Shown: positions 31,923 through 41,066 of the stretch, one piece after another | Layout: every line of letters starts with the position of its first letter | Position numbering within the stretch: position 1 is the stretch's first letter | NCBI GenBank assembly: GCA_020636375.1 | Contig: JACJXZ010000016.1 | Span: 1 to 64,000 of the forward strand | DNA: 64,000 nt | Direction of reading: 5' to 3' | Origin: Lewinellaceae bacterium | Lineage (GTDB): Bacteria; Bacteroidota; Bacteroidia; Chitinophagales; Saprospiraceae | Notes under the pieces: generated by a model | What the model was told of the DNA's origin: nothing | The model's input: the letters and a program-made list of their open reading frames with translations, nothing else | Databases searched by the model: none | Translations under genes and position numbers: made by a program

Positions 31923-32627
31923 ATGAAGATTGCATTCAACACCCTTTGGTTTACTCTGATTTTCTTTTTCCTCCTGCCGCAGGCGGCGGAGGCCCAGCAC
32001 AAGCGCCGCCGGTACCAGCAACGGTTCAAGGCCGGGCTGGTCTTTGGAGGCAACCTGTCGCAGATTGACGGCGACCGCTACAACGGCTTCGACAAAGGCA
32101 ACCTGCAGTTTGGCCTGTCCGGGACGGCCATCCTCAGCGAAAATGCGGAAATAGGGGTGGAATTCCTCTACGCCGGCAGAGGCAGCAAGGTGGAAAGCGA
32201 CAAGGGCAGCGCCCTGGAACGGAAAGACCGCCTGATCGACCTCCGCTACATGGAGGTGCCCATCCTCTTCCGCTACCGGCATAAGGGGGAGGCACCCTCG
32301 TCCCTCATCGAGGTAGGGTTTTCTTTCGGCCGCATCATCCGGTCGAGGGTGGCCGAGCCGGAGACGCCCGGCGACGGGATCGCCTTCCGGGCCTTCGAGC
32401 CTTATTTCAACTCCAATGAATTTTCCCTGCTGGCCGGCTACGGTTACCAGGCCTCCCGCCACCTGAATTTCAAAATGCGCTTCGGCTTCGCCCTGACCGA
32501 GTTCTACAGCAACCCGGCCCAGAAGGAACGGCTGTCCGCCAACAGCATCTTCGCCGCCGGATCGAACGACCGCATCCAGTTCATGCGCAATTACTACCTG
32601 GCCCTGATGGCGCAGTATCAGTTTTGA
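31923..32627 (+). CDS. Outer-membrane beta-barrel protein (PorT/OMP_b-brl-like)
   Basis: Seen: 234 residues from ATG 31923. Signal peptide MKIAFNTLWFTLIFFFLLPQAAEAQ, then alternating strands: FKAGLVFGGNLSQIDGD, LQFGLSGTAILSENAEIGVEFLYAGRGSK, RYMEVPILFRYR, SLIEVGFSFGRII, FSLLAGYGYQ, HLNFKMRFGFALTEFY, ending in an aromatic (MAQYQF) as barrel substrates of BAM do. Known: the family includes PorT and many uncharacterised 8-strand barrels. No partner genes, so the role is unknown. Confidence 0.82.
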   Translation: MKIAFNTLWFTLIFFFLLPQAAEAQHKRRRYQQRFKAGLVFGGNLSQIDGDRYNGFDKGNLQFGLSGTAILSENAEIGVEFLYAGRGSKVESDKGSALERKDRLIDLRYMEVPILFRYRHKGEAPSSLIEVGFSFGRIIRSRVAEPETPGDGIAFRAFEPYFNSNEFSLLAGYGYQASRHLNFKMRFGFALTEFYSNPAQKERLSANSIFAAGSNDRIQFMRNYYLALMAQYQF

Positions 32628-32635
32628 GGGGGGCT

Positions 32636-32885
32636 TGCTGTTCGCTATTCGCTATTCGCGGTTCGCTTTTGGAAGCTGTTTGCGGTTCGCGGTTCGCTTT
32701 TGGAAGCTGTTCGCTATTCGCGGTTCGCTTTTGGAAGCTGCTTGCCTACCAGCTGCGAACAGCGAACAGCGGACCGCCAATAGCGGACCGCCAAAAGCGA
32801 ACAGCGAATAGCGAACCGCCAATCGCGGACCGCCAAAAGCGAACCGCGAACAGCGAATAGCGAACAGCCAACTGCGGACCGCCTA
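32636..32885. repeat. Large word-repeat palindrome, GTTCGCTATTCGC type
   Basis: Left half: direct copies of TTCGCTATTCGCGGTTCGCT (32636-32740). Right half: inverted copies GCGAACAGCGAACAGCGGAC (32750-32885). The whole 250 bp folds on itself. The same word family reappears at 52084-52205, also between two rightward genes. Confidence 0.82.
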
Positions 32886-32936
32886 AAAATCGTATTTTGC
32901 CGCCGCATTGCTCCTTCCAACCACAAAAACAACAGT

Positions 32937-34730
32937 ATGCAACAACGGGCAAAGATCATTTGGATGGCCTGGGCCGTCGTCGTTTTGTTTGGTTTTCCCG
33001 GCATGTTGGCTGGCCAGGGCAGCGGCCTTCCGCTGGGCAACCCCGCCTACCACATCCTGGACCGGCTGGAGATCAAGACGGGCCGCCCCGCCCCCTTCCA
33101 TTCTTCCCTGAAGTACTACCTGCGCAGCGATGTGGCCGCCTACGCCCTGGGCGTCGACACGGCCCGGATACCGCTGACGATCCGCGACCGGCGCGACCTG
33201 TACTATATCTTCCGGGACAACAACGAGTGGCTCGTCACTTCCCGTTTTCCCACCCGCATTGCCGGCCCGCGGGAGAGCATCTATTCCGATACGCTCGTCA
33301 CGCAGGTGGAGGCCAGCATGGAAAACCCCCGCTACACCATGAGGGAGAAGCCCTACCTCGGCTTTCTGTATCCCACCCCTGCCAACATGGTGGAGGTGAA
33401 CCAGAAGTTCTTCCACCTCCGGGCCAACCCGCTGCTGGATTTCAAGCTGGCCCGGGAGCAGGACGACAGCGAGCTGATCTTCAACAACCTCCGCGGCATG
33501 GAGCTGCGGGCAGGCATCGACGACCGGATTTTCGTTTATTTCAACATCGTGGAAACGCAGGCCCGTTTTCCCAACTACGTCAACCAGCGCATTGCCCGCG
33601 ACCAGGCCATTCCCGGGGCGGGGCTGTACAAAACGTACCAAAGCCAGATTTTCGACATCACCAACGGCTACGACTTCCTCAACGGGCAGGGCTACCTGGC
33701 GTTCAACCTGAGCCGGCACGTCGGCCTGCAGTTCGGCTACGGCCGCAACTTCATCGGCAACGGCTACCGCTCCCTGCTGCTGTCCGATTTTTCCAACAAC
33801 TACCTCTACCTGAAGGCCAACTGGCGGGTGTGGAAGCTGCACTACCAGAACCTCTTCCTGGAACTCGCCGCCCAGTCGAACGCCGGCCTGGGGGCCAACG
33901 AGGTGCTGCCCCGCAAATACATGGCCGCCCACTACCTGAGCTTCCAGGCCCTGCCCAGCCTGAGCTTCGGCATTTTCGAGTCGGTGGTCTTCAGCCGCCC
34001 CGGCGGCGGTTTCGAGTTCCAGTACCTCAACCCCGTGATTTTGTACCGGACGGTCGAGCACGGCCTGGGCAGCCCCGACAACGTGCTCATCGGGCTGGAC
34101 GCCAAGTGGAACTTCCTCCGCCATTTCCAGCTCTACGGCCAGCTCATGCTCGACGAGTTCAAGTTCAAAGAGCTGTTCATCGAACGGCGCGGCTGGTGGG
34201 CCAACAAATTTGGCATGCAGGCAGGCCTGAAGTACGTCAACGCCTTCGGCCTGGACCACCTCGACCTGCAGGCCGAGTTCAACCAGGCCCGGCCCTACAC
34301 CTATACCCACCGCGACAGCTCCTCCAGCTATACTCACTACAACCAGCCACTGGCCCACCCCCTGGGCGCCAACTTCCGGGAGGCCCTCTTCATCGCCCGC
34401 TACCAGCCGTTTAAAAGAGTGCAGCTCGAAGGGCGCTTCATCCGCTCCGAGTTCGGCGAGGACGGCGAGGGGCAGAACTGGGGCGGCAACCTGCTGCTCT
34501 CCCACAACAGCCGCGAGTTGGAGTACGGCAACGAGACCGGCCAGGGCATTAACGCCAAAACCAGCCTGCTGGGGCTGGACGTAACCTACGCCCTGGCGCA
34601 CAACGTTTTCCTGGACCTGCATTACTTCTACCGGAAAAAGGATAGCGAGGACGATAAGCGGGATGATACGACGCAGTACTTCGGGGGCGGGGTGCGGATC
34701 AATATTGGGAAACAGCGGATGGATTTTTAG
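32937..34730 (+). CDS. Large outer-membrane beta-barrel (capsule-assembly Wzi/RemB-like)
   Basis: Seen: 597 residues. Signal peptide MQQRAKIIWMAWAVVVLFGFPGMLAGQ. A mature start GNPAYHILDRLEIKTG is typical of Bacteroidota Wzi-like proteins. The rest is strand-rich with aromatic girdles (FQLYGQLMLDEFKFKELF, HLDLQAEFNQARPYTYTHRD, NVFLDLHYFYRKKDSE) and a final strand ending in F. Known: Wzi is an 18-strand barrel that binds capsule at the surface; flavobacterial RemB is related and supports gliding. Inferred: surface polysaccharide interaction. Substrate unknown. Confidence 0.75.
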   Translation: MQQRAKIIWMAWAVVVLFGFPGMLAGQGSGLPLGNPAYHILDRLEIKTGRPAPFHSSLKYYLRSDVAAYALGVDTARIPLTIRDRRDLYYIFRDNNEWLVTSRFPTRIAGPRESIYSDTLVTQVEASMENPRYTMREKPYLGFLYPTPANMVEVNQKFFHLRANPLLDFKLAREQDDSELIFNNLRGMELRAGIDDRIFVYFNIVETQARFPNYVNQRIARDQAIPGAGLYKTYQSQIFDITNGYDFLNGQGYLAFNLSRHVGLQFGYGRNFIGNGYRSLLLSDFSNNYLYLKANWRVWKLHYQNLFLELAAQSNAGLGANEVLPRKYMAAHYLSFQALPSLSFGIFESVVFSRPGGGFEFQYLNPVILYRTVEHGLGSPDNVLIGLDAKWNFLRHFQLYGQLMLDEFKFKELFIERRGWWANKFGMQAGLKYVNAFGLDHLDLQAEFNQARPYTYTHRDSSSSYTHYNQPLAHPLGANFREALFIARYQPFKRVQLEGRFIRSEFGEDGEGQNWGGNLLLSHNSRELEYGNETGQGINAKTSLLGLDVTYALAHNVFLDLHYFYRKKDSEDDKRDDTTQYFGGGVRINIGKQRMDF

Positions 34731-35563
34731 GCGTTTTCGAACAAGATATCCATTTCGTTTTAATCAAATCTTTCCTTGTTGGCTATGTAAATTAAATGCC
34801 TTGTCGTTTTGTCGGCGAGTACTCGTGCCGCGATCATCCTGATCGCAAGGCTGTATGTCTAATGATGTTTTCCCCAACGCCTTCTTACCATAAAATGTTG
34901 GAAGCACCTACAGCGAGAGAATAAAAGGTTGTCTGGCGCCGCTGCTTGTTGGCAACGAACTGGCGAACGGGCGGGCGCGACTACATTTTAAAATCAAAGT
35001 GGAATCAGAACAGCAACATTAAGACAGCATAACTTCTTCTTCCCAGGCTGTGGCTGCCTCCCGCCAGCGTCAATCTATGCCGTTAGACGGCGCACCCTTT
35101 AGGCTTACGGTTTACACACATCTTTACAATACTTGTGTGCGAATTCCAACCCCGTTAGTGCCGCAGGCAGAAATGTTATGTCGGCAGTATACGATATGCA
35201 CAGGGCTCCCGGAAACGCACCTGGCACCATCCTCTTGCGGTTTCATAGGTTTTAAACCGCAGGGAGCGCAGAGGATCGCAGAGAAGGGCAGCCGCTCCGC
35301 TCTCTGGGCATAGGCAGGACCCCTGGAAACCCCTTGCACGCCTGTCCTCGGCGGCTCTCAGCGGCCTTTCGAAACGAGTTTGGAACAGGTACTGCGGTTA
35401 AAACACAAGCTTAGCCCAGCAGTTAAGTCGGCTGGTTTTGTAAGTTAATAACCTACGTCGTTAATAGCCCTGGCAAATGGCTAATATCCCTACGGGATGC
35501 CGCCCGGCAAAGCGCTGCGGCGCCCCGGCTGCCAGTCCCTTAGAAAAGCCTGGTGTAAACTTA
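34731..35563. repeat. Gene-poor region with CGCAGAG-type repeat
   Basis: No gene seen. From about 35148 to 35405 it carries a dispersed repeat: TAGTGCCGCAGGCAGAAATG, then AACCGCAGGGAGCGCAGAGG, and GAAACGAGTTTGGAACAGGT. Related copies lie at 38578-38735 and 40736-40915. Confidence 0.6.
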
Positions 35564-35573
35564 TGTCTAAACC

Positions 35574-37079
35574 TAGGGTGTTCGGTTTGATGTAATTTCC
35601 TCGCTCCGCTTTTTGGACAGTGAAAAAGTGTGCCCACACTTCGTAACTTTAGAGTTCGACCAAAAAAATCATCCATGTGGGCACGACTCCAAGATAGGTT
35701 ATCTCAAGTTAAAAAGACGAGTGCGTCTCGAACTATCCATCATAAAAATACTCGAACTCAACTTCGCCGTGCTCAATCTAGAATTACTAGCCTAGAAGCC
35801 GAACTTGCTCACTTACGTACCCAGGTAGCTCCGAGAAGGTGCCTAACCATACCTACCCGGCGCAGATGATAGCCTTAGCCGTTTTTATGGTCGTCCAGGG
35901 GGAGCTTCCTTACGCTGCGCCGCAGCTACCATTGAGTTTTATGCCAGCTTATGGGCTGTACACAACAACCCAGCCACACTACGGTACGCGATTGGGTATT
36001 GCGGTGTGGCTACTGTAACATCTCGATACGCGCCAGCTACAAGGCACGTTCGTACTCATCATCGATGAAAGTATCCAGATGGGCAAAGAAAAACTTCTCT
36101 TGATGTTGGGCGTCAAGCTTGACCCCCATCGTTGCCAATGGGCGCCGCTAAGGGGGCGGACGTCGAAGTACTCGGTTTGGAAGTACAGCCTTCGTAAGCA
36201 GCCTGATCCAGGACTTCATCCAGCGCAACCTGGCTTTGCGTCCCGGTATCGAAGTGGCTTACGTCATTAGCGACCGTGGAACATCGATCCTGGCTGCTCT
36301 GCGCACTAAACTACGACTGGGTAAGCGATTGTACGCATGAGATGATGAACATGGTCAAAGCACTCTTCAAAGACGACCGAGTGATGAGCCGCCTGAGTGC
36401 TTCAACTGGGTAGCTTACGCCAGCAGTTGAACTTAGCCAAGTGGAGTGGTTTGCTCCCTCCCGCGCTAAGGGATAAAGACCGTTTTTGCGCATCTTTACC
36501 ATCGTCGAATGTACGAGCGGATGGATAGTTACTGGGATAAACTACCCCTGAGGCAAGGTAAGATTGCCTTCTACCGGAAGGTACGTAACGGTTTTGCGCC
36601 GTTTACGTCAAGTTAAGGAACTGGCTGTGATCGCTTCAGCCATCCTCAAAAGGCACTATGTGCGATCACAGCCGTCAGTTATGGCACGAACGTTCGCGTG
36701 CCTATCAAGCAAAACAAGAGGTAATGAGCCACAAAGCTACAACGTTTATCAAACGTATGGATGCTTACTTTGAGCAACACGCAGCACTTCTTGAGCACCA
36801 CAAGCGGCTGCTATGTTGTTCGGAGATTATCGAAAGTACGTTCTAGATACAAAAACAAGGGTGGGATGAAGGCGATCAGCGCCGATGTGCTGTCCATCAG
36901 TTTGTATAACCAGCCCATCACAACCAGCTTCATCCAGCTATCAATGAAAACGGTAAGCTGTCAGCAGGTAATTGACTGGCAAAACGAAAACGTATGCCAC
37001 AATCACTACGGACTACGAAAACGGATGGATAATGAGCTAAAAAGCGGTACATCAGATGGTTAACAAACCGAACACCCTA
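35574..37079 (+). mobile_element. Decayed insertion sequence, 1506 bp, 10-bp target duplication
   Basis: Perfect 16-bp inverted ends TAGGGTGTTCGGTTTG (35574-35589; inverted at 37064-37079) and a perfect 10-bp direct repeat TGTCTAAACC (35564-35573, 37080-37089). The enclosed transposase is broken. The right duplication ends one base before the stop codon triplet of the caspase gene. Its tips match the short element at 58938-59109. Confidence 0.92.
35674..37063 (+). pseudogene. Frameshifted transposase of the decayed IS
   Basis: Seen: transposase-like peptides in alternating frames. The N-terminal coiled coil (RRAQSRITSLEAELAHLR), a middle part (GGASLRCAAATIEFYA) and a C-terminal part (CSEIIESTF then RYKNKGGMKAISADVLSISLYNQ) each lie in a different frame, with stop codons between. 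Known: SEIIES-FG-YK-K is typical of large DDE transposases of Bacteroidota. Inferred: inactive; at least six frameshifts or stops. The family could not be named. Confidence 0.8.
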
Positions 37080-37089
37080 TGTCTAAACC

Positions 37090-38445
37090 CTAGCCCTTTA
37101 AGCAGCGGCACGAGAGCCCATGCGACTGGGAATCTTTGCCGCGGTAGACCCACCGCGTGACGCCGCCGAAGCTGTATGTCCAGGCTTTGGAGACCTTGTG
37201 CTCAGTGGCAGACCAGTAGAAACCGTTCCGGTCCCGGAGGAGGTACTCACCACCGCTGCGGCGGCCGCCGCCCAGTAGGGCAGCAAATGAACTGCTACCA
37301 CCCTGGATCAAAGCCGAACACGATTTTTTAGCATCGCCAATTTCTTCCCCCTTACTAAAATCGTAATACCCCCCATGAGCCTCTAACAACCCCCGCCAAT
37401 CCTCATCAGTCGGCAACCGCCAGCCCGGCCCCAGCCGGCTGCAGGCCACCTTAGCCGCCTCCCACGTATACAACCGCCCATACTCCTCACAATTCGCCGG
37501 GCCATCATCATAACAATAAGACCCTGGCACCTCCAGGTTCAGGTTCCTGCCCAGCCATTGTTTGCCGGCCAGGCGGACGATGGGGTATCGGTTGCCGTCG
37601 GGATCGGTGACAAACCGGGCGGAAGAAGGCGGCTGATAGAGAAAGAGGAAATCGCTGTTGACGTCATGCCGCCCAAAATAGCCATTGCGTGGGCGGGGGC
37701 GGATGTCCTGCAGGTAACCGTAGAGTTCGTAAAAGGACAGCACGCCGTTTGGCCCTCCGTTGTCGGCGAAAGCCGAAAGCAGCCTTTCTGTCAAAGGGGA
37801 ATGATAGTGGCCGTCGGGCGTCCGTTCCTTTCCTCCTGAGGTGAGGCCCAGGCGGGTGGGGTAGGGCAGCACCTCCAGGAAAAACTGCTCGGCATGCGAT
37901 AATTCGTTGGGCCTGCCGGATTTCCCCTTCAGGATGGAACCGCTGTAGCAGGCATCCACCACCAGCATGATGTGCTTACAGGCAATGTTGTCGATATCCG
38001 GCAAGAGGTCGATCCAGGAGAGATACGACCGCCGGTAGGGGTCATGCCGTTTGGCGTCGGCGGGAATGAAATAGCCTTTTCCTTCTTCCGGGTTGTTGGG
38101 GTAAGGCACAAATTCCCCGTGGCCGGAAAAGTAGATAAACAATTGTTCGTCGGCGGAAAAGGGCCTGCTCAGGTATTGCTGGATGGTTTGCTGGATTTTA
38201 TCCAGAGAGGGGTTTCTGATGATGGTGGTGGTAAAACCGTACTTGTGTTCCAACACCCGGGCAATAGCTTCGGCGTCGCGAATCGGGTTCTTCAGGCTAC
38301 CCCACTCCTGGTAATCCTTGACGGCGAAAAGCAGGGCGTGGTCTTTGCCGGCGCGGCTGAAGGGTTCTTGTTGTGCCTGGATGCCGGGAAAAGCAGCGCT
38401 GCAAACCAGCAGTAGGGTTAGGCATTTAATTCGAAGCATATTCAT
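37090..38445 (-). CDS. Secreted caspase-like (C14) peptidase fused to a FISUMP domain
   Basis: Seen: 451 residues. Signal peptide ~1-25 (LTLLLVCSAAFPGIQAQ). Caspase p20-like domain ~32-260 with catalytic H109 (FIYFSGHGEF) and C166 (LVVDACYSGS). Linker with YQPPSSARFVTDPDGNRYP. FISUMP (Fibrobacter major paralogous) C-lectin-like domain ~275-451: QWLGRNLNLEVPGSYCYDDG, GRLYTWEAAKVACSRLGPGWRLPTDEDW, GFYWSATE, SCRCLKG. Known: FISUMP domains are extracellular binding modules; fused metacaspases occur in Bacteroidota without known function. Inferred: a periplasmic or surface protease triggered by ligand binding. An IS sits directly after the stop codon. Confidence 0.88.
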   Translation of the reverse strand: MNMLRIKCLTLLLVCSAAFPGIQAQQEPFSRAGKDHALLFAVKDYQEWGSLKNPIRDAEAIARVLEHKYGFTTTIIRNPSLDKIQQTIQQYLSRPFSADEQLFIYFSGHGEFVPYPNNPEEGKGYFIPADAKRHDPYRRSYLSWIDLLPDIDNIACKHIMLVVDACYSGSILKGKSGRPNELSHAEQFFLEVLPYPTRLGLTSGGKERTPDGHYHSPLTERLLSAFADNGGPNGVLSFYELYGYLQDIRPRPRNGYFGRHDVNSDFLFLYQPPSSARFVTDPDGNRYPIVRLAGKQWLGRNLNLEVPGSYCYDDGPANCEEYGRLYTWEAAKVACSRLGPGWRLPTDEDWRGLLEAHGGYYDFSKGEEIGDAKKSCSALIQGGSSSFAALLGGGRRSGGEYLLRDRNGFYWSATEHKVSKAWTYSFGGVTRWVYRGKDSQSHGLSCRCLKG

Positions 38446-38874
38446 TTTAAAGAAAGGTGGCGGTTTTTGAAGCGAAAGGATGTTGGTGTTTGGATAAAGT
38501 TAGGGAGTTTTTGGGAAAGGGGCGTTTGCGGATCTATATTTTTATGCGAATTCCGGGCTAAATGACCTGCCATTGGTCCAGTAGTGTCGCAGATAGAAAT
38601 TTTATGCCAAGGGGCCGCAGGCAGAGGGATTTCCTGCGCCCCTTGTGGTGCGCTTCACGGGTTTATTTTATAAACCGCAGGGAGCGCAGAGGACCGCAGA
38701 GAAGGGCAACCCGCTCCGCTCCGCAGCTAACATGCTTTATGGGCTGAACCCCCTAAAATGCCTCGTGCCGCCTTGCCTCTGCCACCGAACACCGAATTCC
38801 GAACAGCGTCTAACACCTTTTTTCGAGCAAATCCCCCCTTTCCCCTGTTCAAAAAAGAACCAACCCAACCACGC
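38446..38874. repeat. Gap with CGCAGAG-type repeat
   Basis: About 430 bases without a gene. 38578-38735 holds TAGTGTCGCAGATAGAAATT and AACCGCAGGGAGCGCAGAGG, closely matching the region near 35150-35300. Confidence 0.65.
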
Positions 38875-40692
38875 ATGCCCAAGCAAGACTATCCCCGGAT
38901 TTCCGACTACGGCCTGATCGGCAACCTGCACACCACCGCTCTGGTTTCCCGCCGGGGTTCCATCGACTTCATGCCCTTCACCCGTTTCGACTCGCCGACC
39001 ATCTTTGCGGCCCTGCTCGACCGGGAGAAAGGCGGCAGCTTTGACATCGAGCCGGTGGACGGAGACGTCCGGGTCAAACAACTGTACCTGCCCGACACGG
39101 CGGTGTTGCTGACCCGCTTCCTGTCGGAGGCCGGCATCGCCGAGCTGACCGACTTCATGCCCGTCAAGGAGCAGGAGGAGCGGTGTTCAGTGGTGCGCAT
39201 GCTGCGCTGCATCAAGGGGAAGCTGAAATTCAGAGTTACCTGCGCCCCGCGGTTCGACTACGCCCGCACGGCGCCATTCCTGAAGCAGGAAGGGCCGAAG
39301 TCCGTGCTGATGGCCGACGGCGGCACCCTGTCGGTGCGCCTGCGCAGCGACGCAGCGCTGCGCGTAGAAGGCGATGGGGTGGAGGCTGCCTTCACCCTGG
39401 AAGAGGGCCAGTGCGTTTCCTTCGTCCTGGAAGCGGTGAACCCGGATGGCCCCGAACCGGAGCGCGATCTGTACTACTACTGCAACACCGCCTTCGAAAA
39501 CACGATCACCTTCTGGGAGGAGTGGATCAGCCAGGCTCAGTACCGCGGCCGCTGGGAGGAGATCATCCACCGGTCGCTGATCACGCTGAAGCTGCTGACG
39601 TCTTACCGCTACGGCTCTACCGTTGCGGCGGCCACCTTCGGCCTGCCCGAGGCCGTCGGCGGGGAGCGCAACTGGGACTACCGCTATACCTGGATCCGCG
39701 ATGCGGCCTTCTCCATGTACGCCTTCGTGCGGATGGGCTTCCATGAGGAGGCCGGCGCTTTCGTCAAATGGATCATGGCGCGCTGCCGCGACCTGGACAA
39801 TGCCGCCAACATCCAGCTGATGTACGCCGTGGATGGCAGCGCGGACCTCGACGAACACGAGCTGGACCACCTCGAAGGGTACCGGGGCAGCCGCCCGGTG
39901 CGGGTCGGCAACGCCGCCTCCAACCAGTTTCAGCTGGACGTCTACGGCGAGCTGATCGACACCGTCTACCTCTACAACCGCCATGACGATTCCATTACCT
40001 ATGAATTCTGGGCCGACATCCGGGAGATCGTCAACTTCGTCTGCGAAAACTGGCGGAAGAAAGGCCACGGCATCTGGGAAGTGCGCAGCCAGGCCCGGGA
40101 GTTCCTTCACTCCAAAGTGATGAGCTGGGTGGCCATCGACCGGGGCATCCGCATTGCCGAGGCCCGTTCCTTCCCGGCGCCCATCGGGGAGTGGCGCCGG
40201 AGCCGCGACGCCATCTACGAAGACATTTACCACAACTACTGGAACGAAGACAAGCAGGCCTTCGTGCAGTACCGCGGCGCCGGCGTGCTCGACGCCTCCG
40301 CCCTGCTCATGCCGCTGGTGCGCCTGCTGAGCCCTCACGAGCCGCGCTGGCAGTCGACCCTGCGCGCCATCGAAAAAGAGCTGGTCACCGATACGCTGGT
40401 CTACCGCTACCGCCTGGACAACGGCGCCGTCGACGGCCTGGACGGGGCGGAGGAGACCTTCTCCATGTGTTCTTTCTGGTACATCGAAAACCTCGCCAAA
40501 GCCGGGCAAACCGACAAGGCCCGCCTCTATTTCGAGAAGATGCTGGGCTACGCCAACCACCTGGGCCTGTTCTCCGAGATGATCGCCCTCAACGGGGAGC
40601 AGATCGGGAATTTTCCGCAGGCATTCACCCACCTGGCGCTGATCAGCGCGGCGTACCAACTGGAGCATGTGGAGGAGGGGGGAAGGCAGTGA
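38875..40692 (+). CDS. Glycoside hydrolase family 15 protein (glucoamylase/trehalase-like)
   Basis: Seen: 605 residues from ATG 38875 (MPKQDYPRISDYGLIGN). N-terminal beta-sandwich, then an (alpha/alpha)6 barrel: RNWDYRYTWIRDAAFSMYAF, WIMARCRDLDNAANIQLMYAVDG, GNAASNQFQLDVYGELIDTVYL, WEVRSQAREFLHSKVMSWVAIDRG, and the C-terminal catalytic-base block GAEETFSMCSFWYIENLAKAG. Known: bacterial GH15 of this DYGLIGN type hydrolyse alpha-glucosidic links (maltooligosaccharides, or trehalose in some). No signal peptide, so cytoplasmic. Substrate choice between glucan and trehalose is open. An upstream start at 38758 lies in repeat DNA. Confidence 0.93.
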   Translation: MPKQDYPRISDYGLIGNLHTTALVSRRGSIDFMPFTRFDSPTIFAALLDREKGGSFDIEPVDGDVRVKQLYLPDTAVLLTRFLSEAGIAELTDFMPVKEQEERCSVVRMLRCIKGKLKFRVTCAPRFDYARTAPFLKQEGPKSVLMADGGTLSVRLRSDAALRVEGDGVEAAFTLEEGQCVSFVLEAVNPDGPEPERDLYYYCNTAFENTITFWEEWISQAQYRGRWEEIIHRSLITLKLLTSYRYGSTVAAATFGLPEAVGGERNWDYRYTWIRDAAFSMYAFVRMGFHEEAGAFVKWIMARCRDLDNAANIQLMYAVDGSADLDEHELDHLEGYRGSRPVRVGNAASNQFQLDVYGELIDTVYLYNRHDDSITYEFWADIREIVNFVCENWRKKGHGIWEVRSQAREFLHSKVMSWVAIDRGIRIAEARSFPAPIGEWRRSRDAIYEDIYHNYWNEDKQAFVQYRGAGVLDASALLMPLVRLLSPHEPRWQSTLRAIEKELVTDTLVYRYRLDNGAVDGLDGAEETFSMCSFWYIENLAKAGQTDKARLYFEKMLGYANHLGLFSEMIALNGEQIGNFPQAFTHLALISAAYQLEHVEEGGRQ

Positions 40693-40735
40693 GAGGGCGT
40701 GGGCGGGACTGTTCAAAACGCTGTGTCTTTTGTTT

Positions 40736-40915
40736 AAACCGCAGAGGTACGCTGTCTTTCTCTGCGGGGCTCCGCGCCCCTGCGGTTTTACAAACATATG
40801 AGGCCGCGGAGACACGCAGAGAGGCCACAAAGTATTCGCTGTCAAGCGAATACTCTGTGTTCCTCCGCGGCCTTCCGAAACGAGTTCGGAACAGGTCCTG
40901 CGGTTCAAAACTTGC
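40736..40915. repeat. CGCAGAG-type dispersed repeat, copy 3
   Basis: Begins with TTTAAACCGCAGAGG, contains a perfect AGTATTCGCT-GTC-AAGCGAATACT-like hairpin, and ends with GAAACGAGTTCGGAACAGGT, as at 35383. Between convergent genes. Confidence 0.65.
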
Positions 40916-41066
40916 GGGCGGACACACATTTCTGAACAATCTCGCGTGGGTGGCAAAAAAGCGCGGGCCCTGAGCTGGAAATGGCCGCTTTTTCGGTGAT
41001 GCTTATTTCTTCTTTTTTTGGCCGAAAGCAATCCTGCCCGCGCACATCCCACATCACCACTTCCTG

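Noticed and set aside
32883..34622. 579-codon leftward frame opposite the Wzi-like barrel
   Set aside because: Val/Gly/Gln-rich antisense artefact; the plus-strand protein has a signal peptide and barrel strands.
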